The notes: generated from the letters alone by a model not told the origin. DNA of 38,559 bases from Bacteroidales bacterium (GCA_017428945.1 JAFRPW010000004.1:1-38559); one strand, 5' to 3'. Counted from the first letter of the stretch, positions 1 to 7,416 are shown. Numbers and translations: made by a program.

Positions 1-40
1 ATTTGGAGCGAACTTTCAATCCAAGAGTTATAGACGCGTT

Positions 41-754
41 ATGCCCCGGTACTGGCCCAACATACTCTTCTCCGACGGCTTCGGATCGGCCGGTGAGACC
101 ACCTGGTATCACCGGAACGGGAAGTGCTATACCAGGAAGAAATGCAAGCCGGTCTTCCCGGGCACAGAAGGCCAGATGGCTCACGCGAGTGTGCATCAGA
201 GGGCGATGCAGGCCTGGAGGTCCATTACGCACCAGACGCAGCTGCTTTGGAATGACCTTGCAGAGAAGGTGGAACCCCATCGTCCGCCGTTCGACCACAA
301 GGCGTACATCTCAGGGAACAATCTCTTCATCTCCGCGTATCACGGTTTTGTCACTTTGGGTAATGAGCACGTGCCGGAGCCGCAAGCCTTCGTCAAGTTC
401 CCTCCTTATGCGCTCAAGTTTGTGGCCGCTGTCGTGGATGGGGATGACTTGAAGTTGACGTTCCGCTGCTTCGTCTGCGGAGTGGACCATCCGGAGAGAT
501 ACCGGGTACTGAACAGGATGCACCTCACGTCTCCTGGAGGCTGCATCAATCCGGGGAAGATGCGAAACTTCCTGGCGCTCCAGAACTGCCCGGCTCCGGG
601 TGGAATCATCGAGTTCCTGATACCGGACTACAAGCAGCGCTCCCAGCTGGACCTGCCCAGGTATCAGATCAACTGCCGTCACCGGCTTCTCGATACGGTG
701 ACCGGTTATCGGAACAATTACATTCAGGAATCCTTCGTCTTCGACCTCCTCTAA
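41..754 (+). CDS. Phage-like protein of unknown function, paralog A
   Basis: 237 residues; function not recognised. The first 100 residues align with the proteins at 909 and 3530. All three have a small-residue SGSA/GSAG segment near residue 13, a basic stretch, a W(R/K)xL...Q...WxxLA helix region near residues 60-75, and an ISGxNL(F/Y) motif near residue 90. The C-terminal half differs from the other two and contains several cysteines. The frame is open upstream to the window edge, but the ATG at 41 aligns with the starts of both paralogs, so I use it. The stop codon lies inside the loop of a terminator hairpin. Layout (SG near the start, Q...W in the middle) recalls Bacteroidota DUF6266-type proteins, but this is only a resemblance. 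Its neighbours suggest a phage late region. Confidence 0.7.
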   Translation: MPRYWPNILFSDGFGSAGETTWYHRNGKCYTRKKCKPVFPGTEGQMAHASVHQRAMQAWRSITHQTQLLWNDLAEKVEPHRPPFDHKAYISGNNLFISAYHGFVTLGNEHVPEPQAFVKFPPYALKFVAAVVDGDDLKLTFRCFVCGVDHPERYRVLNRMHLTSPGGCINPGKMRNFLALQNCPAPGGIIEFLIPDYKQRSQLDLPRYQINCRHRLLDTVTGYRNNYIQESFVFDLL

Positions 755-767
755 ACGGGAGGTTTTC
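744..767 (+). terminator. Rho-independent terminator after paralog A
   Basis: A 6-bp stem ACCTCC (744-749) pairs with GGAGGT (758-763) and is followed by a T-rich tail. The TAA stop codon of the preceding gene (752-754) sits in the loop, so the hairpin overlaps the coding end. Confidence 0.65.
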
Positions 768-831
768 TTTTATAGTCTTGCGTCTTTCTTGCTAAAGTAT
801 TGCTTTAGTGTAATTTGCGTAACTAATTGTA

Positions 832-862
832 TTTGAATAGTTAAATATATTTTGTAAATTTG
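832..862 (+). promoter_or_regulatory. Bacteroidota sigma-70-type promoter
   Basis: TTTG at 832-835, 19 bases of spacer, then TAAATTTG at 855-862. This matches the Bacteroidota consensus TTTG-N19-21-TAnnTTTG exactly. It would start transcription near 870, about 40 bases before the ATG at 909, in the AT-rich gap after the terminator at 744. Confidence 0.75.
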
Positions 863-908
863 TTCTCAGAAGAATGAACCTCGTTACTTAAACCTAAACT
901 TAACCTTC

Positions 909-1967
909 ATGATAGCGCTTCCTTCCATTGCTTTCGGGGGCTTTTCTGGGTCGGCAAAGGGTGTTACGGCTCGCCAGGTAGGCGGCCGTAGCATCCTTTC
1001 CTTGAAATGTTTTCCGACTGGCGTAGCGACGGGTGCCCAGCTCGCCCGACGTGCTTCTCTGAAGAAGATCTCCAAGAGCTGGAAAGAACTCTCCTCCGCA
1101 CAGATGGCAGACTGGGATCGGCTGGCAGAACACGCCGCCGGTGCTTCCTCGCTCGGCCAGAAGGCGGAAATATCCGGCCTCAATCTCTATATCCGGCTGA
1201 ACGTCAGCCGCACGATGGCCGGGGAAAGCATCCTCTCCGACGCTCCCGCGAATATGGTCGCCCTTCCCAACGTTGCCTATGACAAGCTCTGGGTCACGCC
1301 CCGGAATGTCGTTATCAAGGGTATCACCCACGAAACCGGCTATAAGCTAGTGGTGAAGATGTCGGCCGGGCAGAGTGCCGGTGTTTCCAATGCCTGGAGC
1401 AAGACCGTCATCCTGTCGCCCGGAATGGAGGATGACTGGGGCGATGCCGATATGACTTACCTCTACTTCAAGACCATCGGTGTCAAGCCTGCCGTGGGCG
1501 AGAAAGTCTTTATGGAGATGTACTGGCTTGATCCGGAGACCGGATTCGTCGGCCAGAGCACCTTCGACAGTAAGGTCTGCGAGAGCGAGGCCGATGCCGC
1601 TGCAGGAGGCTATATCCGTCGTAACAAGGTTACGATGGCGGATGTCAAAGAGGACAGCCATGTGACGGAGTGTGATGTGGATTTCTCCACGGGTGCTCCG
1701 GTTATCTCCTTCGATGCCGTCTGCCTCGGCCATAGCAATGTAGCCTCTTCCTACGCTTATCTGGAGGATGACATTCCCGAGGACTGCGTGGGTACCAGCA
1801 TGGCCCTCGGTCGCGGTATGGGTGAAGGAAACTGCGCTTTCGCCGCACAATCTTATATCATCTGGCTGCGCAACTCCAGCTGGGATGGTGCAAATATCTG
1901 TTTCGCCCATCGCGGCGGCTACTATGTGAAACCTACCGAGGTCTTTGGGCCTGGAATCCTTTACTAA
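909..1967 (+). CDS. Phage-like protein of unknown function, paralog B (extended C-terminus)
   Basis: 352 residues. The N-terminal 100 residues share PSIAFxxxSGSAKGVTA and ISGLNLY with the protein at 3530, and the middle shares a GQSxGVSxAxSK segment and a KVFxxxYxxxxTG segment with it. After about residue 225 there is an extra domain of about 125 residues not found in the paralogs, ending in an aromatic- and Gly-rich tail. It is the first gene after a consensus promoter (832-862). No signal peptide and no membrane helix. The conserved head with different tails suggests a modular virion or surface component; that is inference. Function unknown. Confidence 0.75.
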   Translation: MIALPSIAFGGFSGSAKGVTARQVGGRSILSLKCFPTGVATGAQLARRASLKKISKSWKELSSAQMADWDRLAEHAAGASSLGQKAEISGLNLYIRLNVSRTMAGESILSDAPANMVALPNVAYDKLWVTPRNVVIKGITHETGYKLVVKMSAGQSAGVSNAWSKTVILSPGMEDDWGDADMTYLYFKTIGVKPAVGEKVFMEMYWLDPETGFVGQSTFDSKVCESEADAAAGGYIRRNKVTMADVKEDSHVTECDVDFSTGAPVISFDAVCLGHSNVASSYAYLEDDIPEDCVGTSMALGRGMGEGNCAFAAQSYIIWLRNSSWDGANICFAHRGGYYVKPTEVFGPGILY

Positions 1968-1974
1968 TACGGCT

Positions 1975-2766
1975 ATGTTTACGAGTATTGACAACAATTT
2001 TGGGGCAGGCCCCATCCAGTTCAAGGACTACCAGGCGGAGAATTATGTGGTTCTCAACGCCAAGTTCAGCTATGACCCGACGAATGCCGCTTATCAGGCC
2101 GCTGACGTGTTGGAAATCTATGTCCCAGACCTCTCGATAAATCGCAGCGCTGTTGCTGGCGTTATCCTGACGTTCCGCGACAGGTATGAGTATTCGTCAT
2201 ATACTTGGAATAATGACGGCGGCACGGCCATCAAATCCTGGATCAAGGACAAGAATACCATCTGTCTCGAAAAGTTCACCAACTTCGACGACAAGGGCGA
2301 GATTACCATCTTCATTCAGGCGCTCTATCCGACGCTCAATCAGGGTGGAAACCCCATTAAGGGCACCCGTACGAATATCACGATGAACCAGGAAACCCGT
2401 TACCTGTACTGGAGTTCCGAGACCTTCTGCGTCATCTTCGAGCACTGGGTGTTCCTGCACATGCAGTTCAGAAGCTGTTCTTATTCGTACAGGAACCAGC
2501 CGTGGGAAGCACAAATGGAAGGCTTCCCGGCAGACGTGAATGCGGACGTGCCTTTCCTTGGAGGCTCGAACCAGTATAACCCGTCCGTCAACGGCTTCTC
2601 TCTGGCTCACGTAGAAAATGGCGTGTTTACCTGCCAGGAGCGCATGAGCGGCTTCGAGAGTACCGGTTATGATCCGTTCATCTTCGCTTTCCTGATTCGC
2701 GACGGCGTTCAGGAAGAGGAGCCGGAGACTGGCGGAACTGGCGGCCAAGAAGGATTTGACGGTTAA
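1975..2766 (+). CDS. Hypothetical protein of phage-like module
   Basis: 263 residues from the ATG at 1975; an earlier in-frame start at 1945 would overlap the preceding gene by 23 bases and is less likely. The protein is rich in aromatic residues and beta-type sequence, has no signal peptide or membrane helix, and ends in a Gly/Glu-rich low-complexity tail (EEEPETGGTGG). It begins 7 bases after paralog B and is clearly co-transcribed with it. I do not recognise the family; its place between paralog B and the holin-like gene suggests a structural or tail-type role. Confidence 0.65.
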   Translation: MFTSIDNNFGAGPIQFKDYQAENYVVLNAKFSYDPTNAAYQAADVLEIYVPDLSINRSAVAGVILTFRDRYEYSSYTWNNDGGTAIKSWIKDKNTICLEKFTNFDDKGEITIFIQALYPTLNQGGNPIKGTRTNITMNQETRYLYWSSETFCVIFEHWVFLHMQFRSCSYSYRNQPWEAQMEGFPADVNADVPFLGGSNQYNPSVNGFSLAHVENGVFTCQERMSGFESTGYDPFIFAFLIRDGVQEEEPETGGTGGQEGFDG

Positions 2767-2778
2767 TACTGATGCACT

Positions 2779-3048
2779 ATGTCCGAGAAGAAACGCATAG
2801 AACTCACCAGGCTGCAGGGCATTATTGCCATTGCCAGCTTCAGCAGTGGAGTCATCATAGCTGCTGTATGCCTGTTCCTGGTTCCCCCTCTGGGAGAGAT
2901 TGCGAATTCGGCCATCTCCATCGTCAGCGAGCTGCTGGTCCTCTGCGGCGCTATTCTCGGAGTCAAGGCTTCCTATGATGTCAAATTCCGAAAGTTTGAA
3001 GCCGAATTGAGAGATGTAATTGAAAACGAAAACAAGCATACTGCCTAA
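2779..3048 (+). CDS. Small two-helix membrane protein, holin-like
   Basis: 89 residues. A charged N-terminus is followed by two hydrophobic helices (about residues 14-36 and 44-65) separated by a short turn, then a charged C-terminal helix. Size and topology fit class II holins, which make the inner-membrane lesion that lets phage endolysin reach the cell wall. The next gene encodes a spanin-like lipoprotein, which strengthens a lysis-module reading. No endolysin gene is visible within the window. The call rests on topology and context, not on a sequence signature. Confidence 0.55.
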   Translation: MSEKKRIELTRLQGIIAIASFSSGVIIAAVCLFLVPPLGEIANSAISIVSELLVLCGAILGVKASYDVKFRKFEAELRDVIENENKHTA

Positions 3049-3052
3049 ACCT

Positions 3053-3523
3053 ATGAAATACTGTCTGCCACTCCTTCTTCTGCTCGCCGCTTCTTCCTGC
3101 GGTACTGTCCGGACGCTTCCAGTCCAGGACAGTACCCGGGTGGAAGTCCGGGTCAAGGAGAAGATCGTCAGGGATACGACTTGGGTGGAGCTACCTGTAA
3201 TAATTGAAAAGAGGACCACTTTGGACACTGCCTCCATCTTGGAGAATAAATACGCCAAATCCGAAGCCGTCGTGTCCGGTGGAGTCCTCGTCCACTCACT
3301 GGCCACAAAGCCCGTCAGGGAGCCCGTAACCGTCCAAACGAAGGAAATCGTGCGTGATTCTATCGTTTACCGGGACCGGGTTCAGACGCAGACCGTCGAG
3401 GTAGAGAAGAAGCTGACCGCCTGGCAGCGCTTCCAGATGCGCCTCGGTTTTGTTACCAGTTTGTTGCTCGCGATAGTAGTAATCTACTCTATATTCCTTA
3501 TTATCAACCACTTCAAATCCTAA
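3053..3523 (+). CDS. Lipoprotein with C-terminal membrane helix, candidate unimolecular spanin
   Basis: 156 residues from the ATG at 3053, 4 bases after the holin-like gene. An earlier in-frame start at 3020 would place the signal peptide internally. A signal sequence with lipobox (LLAASSC) predicts an outer-membrane lipoprotein. The middle is a charged, Val/Glu/Arg-rich segment likely to be extended or helical and periplasmic. Near the end lies a strong hydrophobic helix (FVTSLLLAIVVIYSIFLII). An N-terminal lipid anchor plus a C-terminal inner-membrane helix is the defining topology of phage u-spanins such as T1 gp11, which fuse the two membranes in the last step of lysis. Similar proteins follow holin genes in Bacteroidota phages, as far as I recall. 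Confidence 0.55.
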   Translation: MKYCLPLLLLLAASSCGTVRTLPVQDSTRVEVRVKEKIVRDTTWVELPVIIEKRTTLDTASILENKYAKSEAVVSGGVLVHSLATKPVREPVTVQTKEIVRDSIVYRDRVQTQTVEVEKKLTAWQRFQMRLGFVTSLLLAIVVIYSIFLIINHFKS

Positions 3524-3529
3524 ACCACT

Positions 3530-4222
3530 ATGAAGTACATTCCATCCATCGCCTTCGAGGAGATGAGCGGCAGCGCCAAGGGCGTGACCGCAGCAAAGGT
3601 CAAGAACCGCAAGTACATCCGCAACCGCGGATACGGCGGCAGTGTACGCACCAGCGACCAGGCCAAGGTCAAGGGTGTTTTCAAGAGACTTACCACCATG
3701 TGGCGCGGTCTCACCAACGAGCAGATCCTCGCGTGGAACAAGCTCGCCCTCTCTCAGGAGGCCCGTTCCGTCCTTGGCACCAAGGGCAAGATCAGCGGAG
3801 CGAACCTGTTTACCCGCCTGAACTACTGGATCGTCGCCTGCGGCGGTTCGGCCGTCACCACGCCGCCCACCCTCGTGGGTGTCGAGACTCCCGGTGAATG
3901 CGAGATCGTCTGCACCGGCAGCGCCTTCACCTTCAAGCTGAAGACCGCCCCTGCAGTCGTCACCAACCTCAAGCTCGTCATCGAGGCTACCGAGGGTCAG
4001 TCCAACGGTGTGAGCCGTGCTCACAGCAAGGCCGCCCAGATCAAGATGGTCGACACCGTCAACACCACGGCCGTCGACATCAAGTCCGACTACGAGGCCA
4101 AGAACGGCGTCCTGGGCGCTGGCGCACCCAAGGTCTTCTTCCGCTACTACTTCGTCAACAGCGTCACCGGCGAGAAGTCTGGCATCATGCTGGCCTCCGT
4201 CATCTGGACCGCAGGCGAGTAG
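3530..4222 (+). CDS. Phage-like protein of unknown function, paralog C
   Basis: 230 residues, the shortest clear member of the three-paralog set (see 41 and 909). It contains PSIAFEEMSGSAKGVTA at the start, a Lys/Arg-rich patch near residues 20-35, WRGLTNEQILAWNKLA near residue 60 and ISGANLF near residue 90, followed by a beta-rich half with GQSNGVSRAHSK. Its codons are strongly biased to C-ending forms (GTC, ACC, AAG, CTC) compared with its neighbours, which suggests high expression, as for an abundant structural protein. It starts 6 bases after the spanin-like gene and is followed by two terminators. Function unknown. Confidence 0.7.
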   Translation: MKYIPSIAFEEMSGSAKGVTAAKVKNRKYIRNRGYGGSVRTSDQAKVKGVFKRLTTMWRGLTNEQILAWNKLALSQEARSVLGTKGKISGANLFTRLNYWIVACGGSAVTTPPTLVGVETPGECEIVCTGSAFTFKLKTAPAVVTNLKLVIEATEGQSNGVSRAHSKAAQIKMVDTVNTTAVDIKSDYEAKNGVLGAGAPKVFFRYYFVNSVTGEKSGIMLASVIWTAGE

Positions 4223-4260
4223 TCTCCACACGGACATCCGCCCGGCTTAACCTAAACCAT

Positions 4261-4295
4261 CCCTCCGCAGTCGTGAGATTACGGAGGGTTTTTCT
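4261..4295 (+). terminator. Rho-independent terminator after paralog C
   Basis: A 7-bp stem CCCTCCG (4261-4267) pairs with CGGAGGG (4282-4288), followed by TTTTTCTT. It ends the phage-like operon. Confidence 0.8.
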
Positions 4296-4326
4296 TGGCC
4301 GGGGAGGGCAGGAAGATTTGGAATTT

Positions 4327-4428
4327 CGCACAACAATTCCCATATTTGCACAACGGGATTTCACCCCTCAGACCTCGCACGAACACGCAGATTCAGTGCG
4401 AGGCTTTTTGTTGTGCGTCCGTTGTGCG
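4327..4428. repeat. Nested inverted octamers around a hairpin
   Basis: CGCACAAC occurs at 4327-4334, its last seven bases recur at 4348-4354, and the reverse complement GTTGTGCG occurs at 4410-4417 and 4421-4428. The copies flank the terminator hairpin at 4373-4403, so the whole block can fold or bind protein symmetrically. It lies in the gene-free stretch between the phage-like operon and galM. Confidence 0.6.
4373..4409 (+). terminator. Second terminator-like hairpin before galM
   Basis: An 8-bp stem CCTCGCAC (4373-4380) pairs with GTGCGAGG (4396-4403), followed by C and five T. It is about 80 bases after the first terminator and may be a back-up terminator or part of the nested repeat block. 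Confidence 0.65.
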
Positions 4429-4471
4429 TTTTCGCCGTAACGATTTGAATATGAATTGATTTACAATTAGT

Positions 4472-4479
4472 TATATTTG
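4472..4479 (+). promoter_or_regulatory. Promoter -7 box (TATATTTG) for galM
   Basis: TATATTTG matches the Bacteroidota -7 consensus TAnnTTTG. A TTTG lies at 4444-4447, but the spacing of 24 bases is longer than the usual 19-21. The predicted transcript start is near 4486, exactly where galM-like coding sequence begins after a stop codon (4483-4485). Confidence 0.5.
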
Positions 4480-4506
4480 TCTTAATTCAGTCCCGGTGGC
4501 ATTACT

Positions 4507-5481
4507 ATGACGGTTACCAATTACGGGGCGCGCGTTATGTCATTGCGAACTCCGGACAAGAATGGCGCCATTGAGAACATTGTGGTTGGACACAAGACCG
4601 TGGAAGAGTATATGAATCCTCCGGGAGAGCGTTTCCTGGGAGCGTGTGTGGGACCGGTTGCCAACCGTATCGGTGGGGCTTCCTTTGAAGTGGATGGCAT
4701 CAGGTATCATACGCCGGTGAATGACAACGGCCACAATACACTCCACGGAGGTTTTATAGGAGTGGATAATATGCTCTGGGACGTCGTGTCCGTCTGCGAC
4801 ACCGCAATCGTCCTTCATCTTCTCCATCCGGACGGACAGGAGGGCTATCCCGGCAATCTGGATATGACGATGACGTATTCCTTGTCATCTGCCGGGGAGT
4901 TCCGGGTGGACTATCTTGCCACTACGGACAAGGCTACCCCCGTGAACTTCTCCAACCATCCCTTCTTCTGCCTTCGCGGAGAAGGAAACGGCAGTGTAGA
5001 GGATTATCTGATGCAAATTAGCGCCTCTCATTATATCCCCATTGATGCTGAGAGTATTCCTACCGGCGAAATCGCTACCGTGGAGGGCACGCCTTTCGAT
5101 TTCCGTGAGCCGCACCTGATAGGGGAGCGCATCGGCCTGGAAGACCAGCAGCTTATCAACGCCCGCGGCTACGACCACAACTGGTGCATAGATAAGACCA
5201 CGGACGGCATAGAGCTTGTCTGCCGCGTTTCAGACCCTGTTTCCGGCCGGTTTGTGGAGGTACTTTCAGACCAGCCCGGCCTGCAGTTCTACAGCGGGAA
5301 CTTCTTTGACGGCAAGGAGAACGGCTCCAACGGTAAACCATTGGGATTCCGTTCTTCTCTGGCCCTTGAAACCCAGAAATGGCCCGACGCCATGAATCAC
5401 CCTGACTTCACGCCGGTAATCCTCAGGCCCGGAGAGCAGTACACCCATACCTGCATCTACCGCTTTGGGGTGACAGAATAG
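4507..5481 (+). CDS. galM: Aldose 1-epimerase (mutarotase), apparently 5'-truncated
   Basis: 324 residues. GalM interconverts alpha and beta anomers of aldoses in the cytoplasm. Family landmarks are present: NYGARVMSL, NRIGGASFEVDG, the His motif NTLHGG, a second His in NFSNHPFF, and the C-terminal catalytic Glu in ALETQKWPDAMNHPDF with RPGEQY. The protein begins directly at the second beta-strand; the usual 25-35 N-terminal residues (xLYTLxNxxGM) are missing. Codons just upstream of the ATG (4486-4506) read F-S-P-G-G-I-T, which still looks homologous, then a stop at 4483. So the 5' end seems to have been lost at a junction, although a promoter box lies just upstream. The next gene follows after 7 bases. 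Confidence 0.85.
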   Translation: MTVTNYGARVMSLRTPDKNGAIENIVVGHKTVEEYMNPPGERFLGACVGPVANRIGGASFEVDGIRYHTPVNDNGHNTLHGGFIGVDNMLWDVVSVCDTAIVLHLLHPDGQEGYPGNLDMTMTYSLSSAGEFRVDYLATTDKATPVNFSNHPFFCLRGEGNGSVEDYLMQISASHYIPIDAESIPTGEIATVEGTPFDFREPHLIGERIGLEDQQLINARGYDHNWCIDKTTDGIELVCRVSDPVSGRFVEVLSDQPGLQFYSGNFFDGKENGSNGKPLGFRSSLALETQKWPDAMNHPDFTPVILRPGEQYTHTCIYRFGVTE

Positions 5482-5488
5482 ATAGCTG

Positions 5489-6460
5489 ATGAGTACAAGA
5501 TTACCGGGTATTGCCCTTGCTGCCTTATTGACATTAACAGCCTGTTCCGACCATAAAGAAGAAACCGTGCCGGTTGCAACAACTGGCGCCAAGGTAGACA
5601 TCGCTCTAAGCGTGGTTACGGCAAGTCCCGTTACAAAAACGGCCCTTGTAGAAGAAACCGGGGGTGACGGGGAGCAGCATCTTCATGCCAGGTGGACGGC
5701 CGATGACAGGCTGTGCGTTTTCATAGATAACTGGGATGAAGGCAGTCATCCGGAACTGGAGATGGTGAACGATTCCGGGATTACCGGTCCGGCTTCTTTT
5801 TCCGGGGTAATTAATAATGTCCTGGACGGCAGTCATAAGCTTTACGCATTCTGTTCCCAAAGTTATATCGGCCCGGAGGGTGGGCATAAGCTTGACTTTG
5901 AAGTTCCGGAACAGCAAAACTCCGGAGAAGGGATTTATGACCAGGATGCGGACATCGTGGTTAATGACCCATACTACATTGTTTTCAAGGCGGATGACTC
6001 GGAAGCTACCATATGTGATATGGTTTTCACAAGGCCGCTGGCAACCGTGGCAGTCCAAGTGAAAAACAATACATCCACCGACCTTTCGACTGAAAGAATC
6101 CATAGGGTGTCAATCGAATCAAGCGCGGATATTGCATTGTCCGGCAAGGTTCAATGGGATTACGAATCCGGGAATCTTAGTATACTGGACGGCAAGAAGC
6201 GGGTCTCTGCCAGCCTCACGCCTCCTATGGCTATTGACGGCGTATCAAGTGCTTATATGTTGTTCCCACCCGTGACATTGCCGGAGGGTAGTTCACTTGT
6301 CGTAACGCTTGAAACGGACCATTACAGAATTGTCAAGACTGCCTCCGGCATTCCCGCCGGTTACATCTTCAGCGGCAACAGGTTGTCGACCCTATTGGTC
6401 AATCTGAATGAATCGGACACCTACGTTTACGCATCCTCATACTCGTCATTCGGGCAATAG
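5489..6460 (+). CDS. Fimbrillin-like outer-membrane lipoprotein
   Basis: 323 residues. The N-terminus is a lipoprotein signal peptide with lipobox (LTLTAC, Cys about residue 19). The next part has VTKTAL and, after a gap, a RWTADDRLCVFID segment, the pattern (TK/RT ... W..gD.i.vf) of Bacteroidota fimbrillin-like and Mfa-like surface proteins. The remainder is beta-rich with a TRPLATVAVQVKN segment typical of these folds. It follows galM by 7 bases and probably shares its promoter. The 3' end overlaps the convergent mobC-like gene by 34 bases, which suggests a recombination junction and possibly a trimmed C-terminus. Likely role: surface adhesin or pilus-type subunit; exact family not certain. 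Confidence 0.6.
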   Translation: MSTRLPGIALAALLTLTACSDHKEETVPVATTGAKVDIALSVVTASPVTKTALVEETGGDGEQHLHARWTADDRLCVFIDNWDEGSHPELEMVNDSGITGPASFSGVINNVLDGSHKLYAFCSQSYIGPEGGHKLDFEVPEQQNSGEGIYDQDADIVVNDPYYIVFKADDSEATICDMVFTRPLATVAVQVKNNTSTDLSTERIHRVSIESSADIALSGKVQWDYESGNLSILDGKKRVSASLTPPMAIDGVSSAYMLFPPVTLPEGSSLVVTLETDHYRIVKTASGIPAGYIFSGNRLSTLLVNLNESDTYVYASSYSSFGQ

Positions 6461-6867
6461 TCGCATTCTATTTTCACGGCAATCTCGTGCACGTCTCGTG
6501 AGCGCCAGGTCAGTTTCTCGGCAACGTAGCCTGCCATGGTAATGGCGTGCTGCAGTTTTTCCACGGTTGTGAAGTCCACATCCCAGAGCCGGGAAAACCT
6601 GTTTATGGCCTTGGTTATCTGGTTAAGGTTCTTGCCTTCGGCAGACATTTCCCTGTAAAGCTGAATCAGCTTCTTCCGAATCTTGTACAGCTCGGCATCC
6701 CGGCCTGTCCCTTTGGGTTCATAGTTCTTCCGGGCGTTTTTAAGGACTGTGTCGATGATAAATCGAGTCCTTGAGTGGTATCCCTCGGTCTGCATAAGGT
6801 CCATCATCTTGTCGTATTGGTACTCCGTCATCCGGAGGCTGATCATTTTGGTTTTCTTGATAATCAT
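6427..6867 (-). CDS. mobC: MobC-like relaxosome accessory protein
   Basis: 146 residues. The N-terminal 45 residues read as a ribbon-helix-helix DNA-binding segment (KMISLRMTEYQYDKMMDLM...SRTRFIIDTVL), followed by helical sequence with the NLNQITKAINR motif typical of MobC proteins (pattern G.NLNQI...N), which help a relaxase nick at oriT. The start follows an intergenic region with two inverted repeats. A relaxase gene normally lies just downstream, but here the convergent lipoprotein gene occupies that place, so the mobilization module looks incomplete. No relaxase is seen elsewhere in the window. Confidence 0.65.
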   Translation of the reverse strand: MIIKKTKMISLRMTEYQYDKMMDLMQTEGYHSRTRFIIDTVLKNARKNYEPKGTGRDAELYKIRKKLIQLYREMSAEGKNLNQITKAINRFSRLWDVDFTTVEKLQHAITMAGYVAEKLTWRSRDVHEIAVKIECDYCPNDEYEDA

Positions 6868-6912
6868 AGTTCAAAATTGTAAAGTTCCAAGGTTCTAAAT
6901 AATGGTTTAAAT

Positions 6913-6967
6913 GTCCGCCGCAGGCGTAGAGTGAGCCGGCGGCGGACGCGTTTTGTATCACAAACGC
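6913..6967. other. Candidate oriT: two adjacent inverted repeats upstream of mobC-like gene
   Basis: GTCCGCCGC (6913-6921) pairs with GCGGCGGAC (6939-6947), a perfect 9-bp inverted repeat, directly followed by GCGTTT (6948-6953) pairing with AAACGC (6962-6967). Inverted repeats in the gap just before a MobC gene are typical of transfer origins. No nic site can be assigned from sequence alone. Confidence 0.4.
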
Positions 6968-6997
6968 ACATCTTGCAAAAACTTTTTTTTCAGCGTA

Positions 6998-7393
6998 TTA
7001 CGGGAATTCCAGCTGCTTGCCTTCCGAAATCATCAACTTGAAGCTTTCTTCCAGAAGCCGCCGCTTTTCCTTCTCCGCCTCCTGCTCATCTTCGGGCAAG
7101 TTACCGGTTGACAGAATGGCTTTTGTCTCACAGAGCAGGTCATAGACATGCGCGGTTAATGTGTCTGAGAAGAAGGTGATGCGCCCTTCCTTGGCAACAT
7201 CGTCAAAACACTCTCCGGCAACCTTTTCCAGCATTTCCCGGTACTTCCGTTTTGCCACAGCCGGGTCTTCCGGCCGTGGCTTTTCGGTTTCCCGGCGAAG
7301 GATGCGCAGTGCTTCCAGTCGCATGGGACAGGTGTGGTAGGTGTCCATGATACGGACAAACTCGGCCGGGCAAAGCCGGTACATGGGCCCTAG
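6998..7393 (-). pseudogene. C-terminal part of a gene split by the insertion sequence
   Basis: This encodes about 130 residues in the reading frame ending at 6998, beginning G-P-M-Y-R-L-C-P-A-E-F after the target-site copy. It is the C-terminal portion of a protein whose N-terminal 83 residues lie at 9515-9763, beyond the insertion sequence. Removing the element and one CTAG copy restores one continuous frame of about 213 residues. The remnant is helical and charged, with a Glu/Lys-rich end (EDEQEAEKEKRRLLEE). The family is not recognised. Upstream genes in the same operon encode replication and control proteins, so a replication-associated or element-maintenance role is plausible. An internal ATG at 7384 could still yield a short protein. 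Confidence 0.7.
7390..7393. repeat. Target-site duplication CTAG, left copy
   Basis: CTAG directly abuts the left inverted repeat of the insertion sequence; the matching copy is at 9514-9517. Keeping only one copy restores the frame of the interrupted gene, which supports a true 4-bp duplication rather than an extension of the inverted repeats. Confidence 0.75.
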
Positions 7394-7405
7394 CCCACAT
7401 TGCAG
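7394..7405. repeat. Left terminal inverted repeat of the IS
   Basis: CCCACATTGCAG, a perfect 12-bp reverse complement of the right end at 9502-9513; the match breaks immediately inside. Confidence 0.85.
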
Positions 7406-7416
7406 GCCGTAGGGTG

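Noticed and set aside
1600-1967. Variable C-terminus of paralog B as a diversity-generating retroelement target
   Set aside because: No reverse transcriptase or template repeat is in the window, and the tail lacks a clear C-type lectin pattern.
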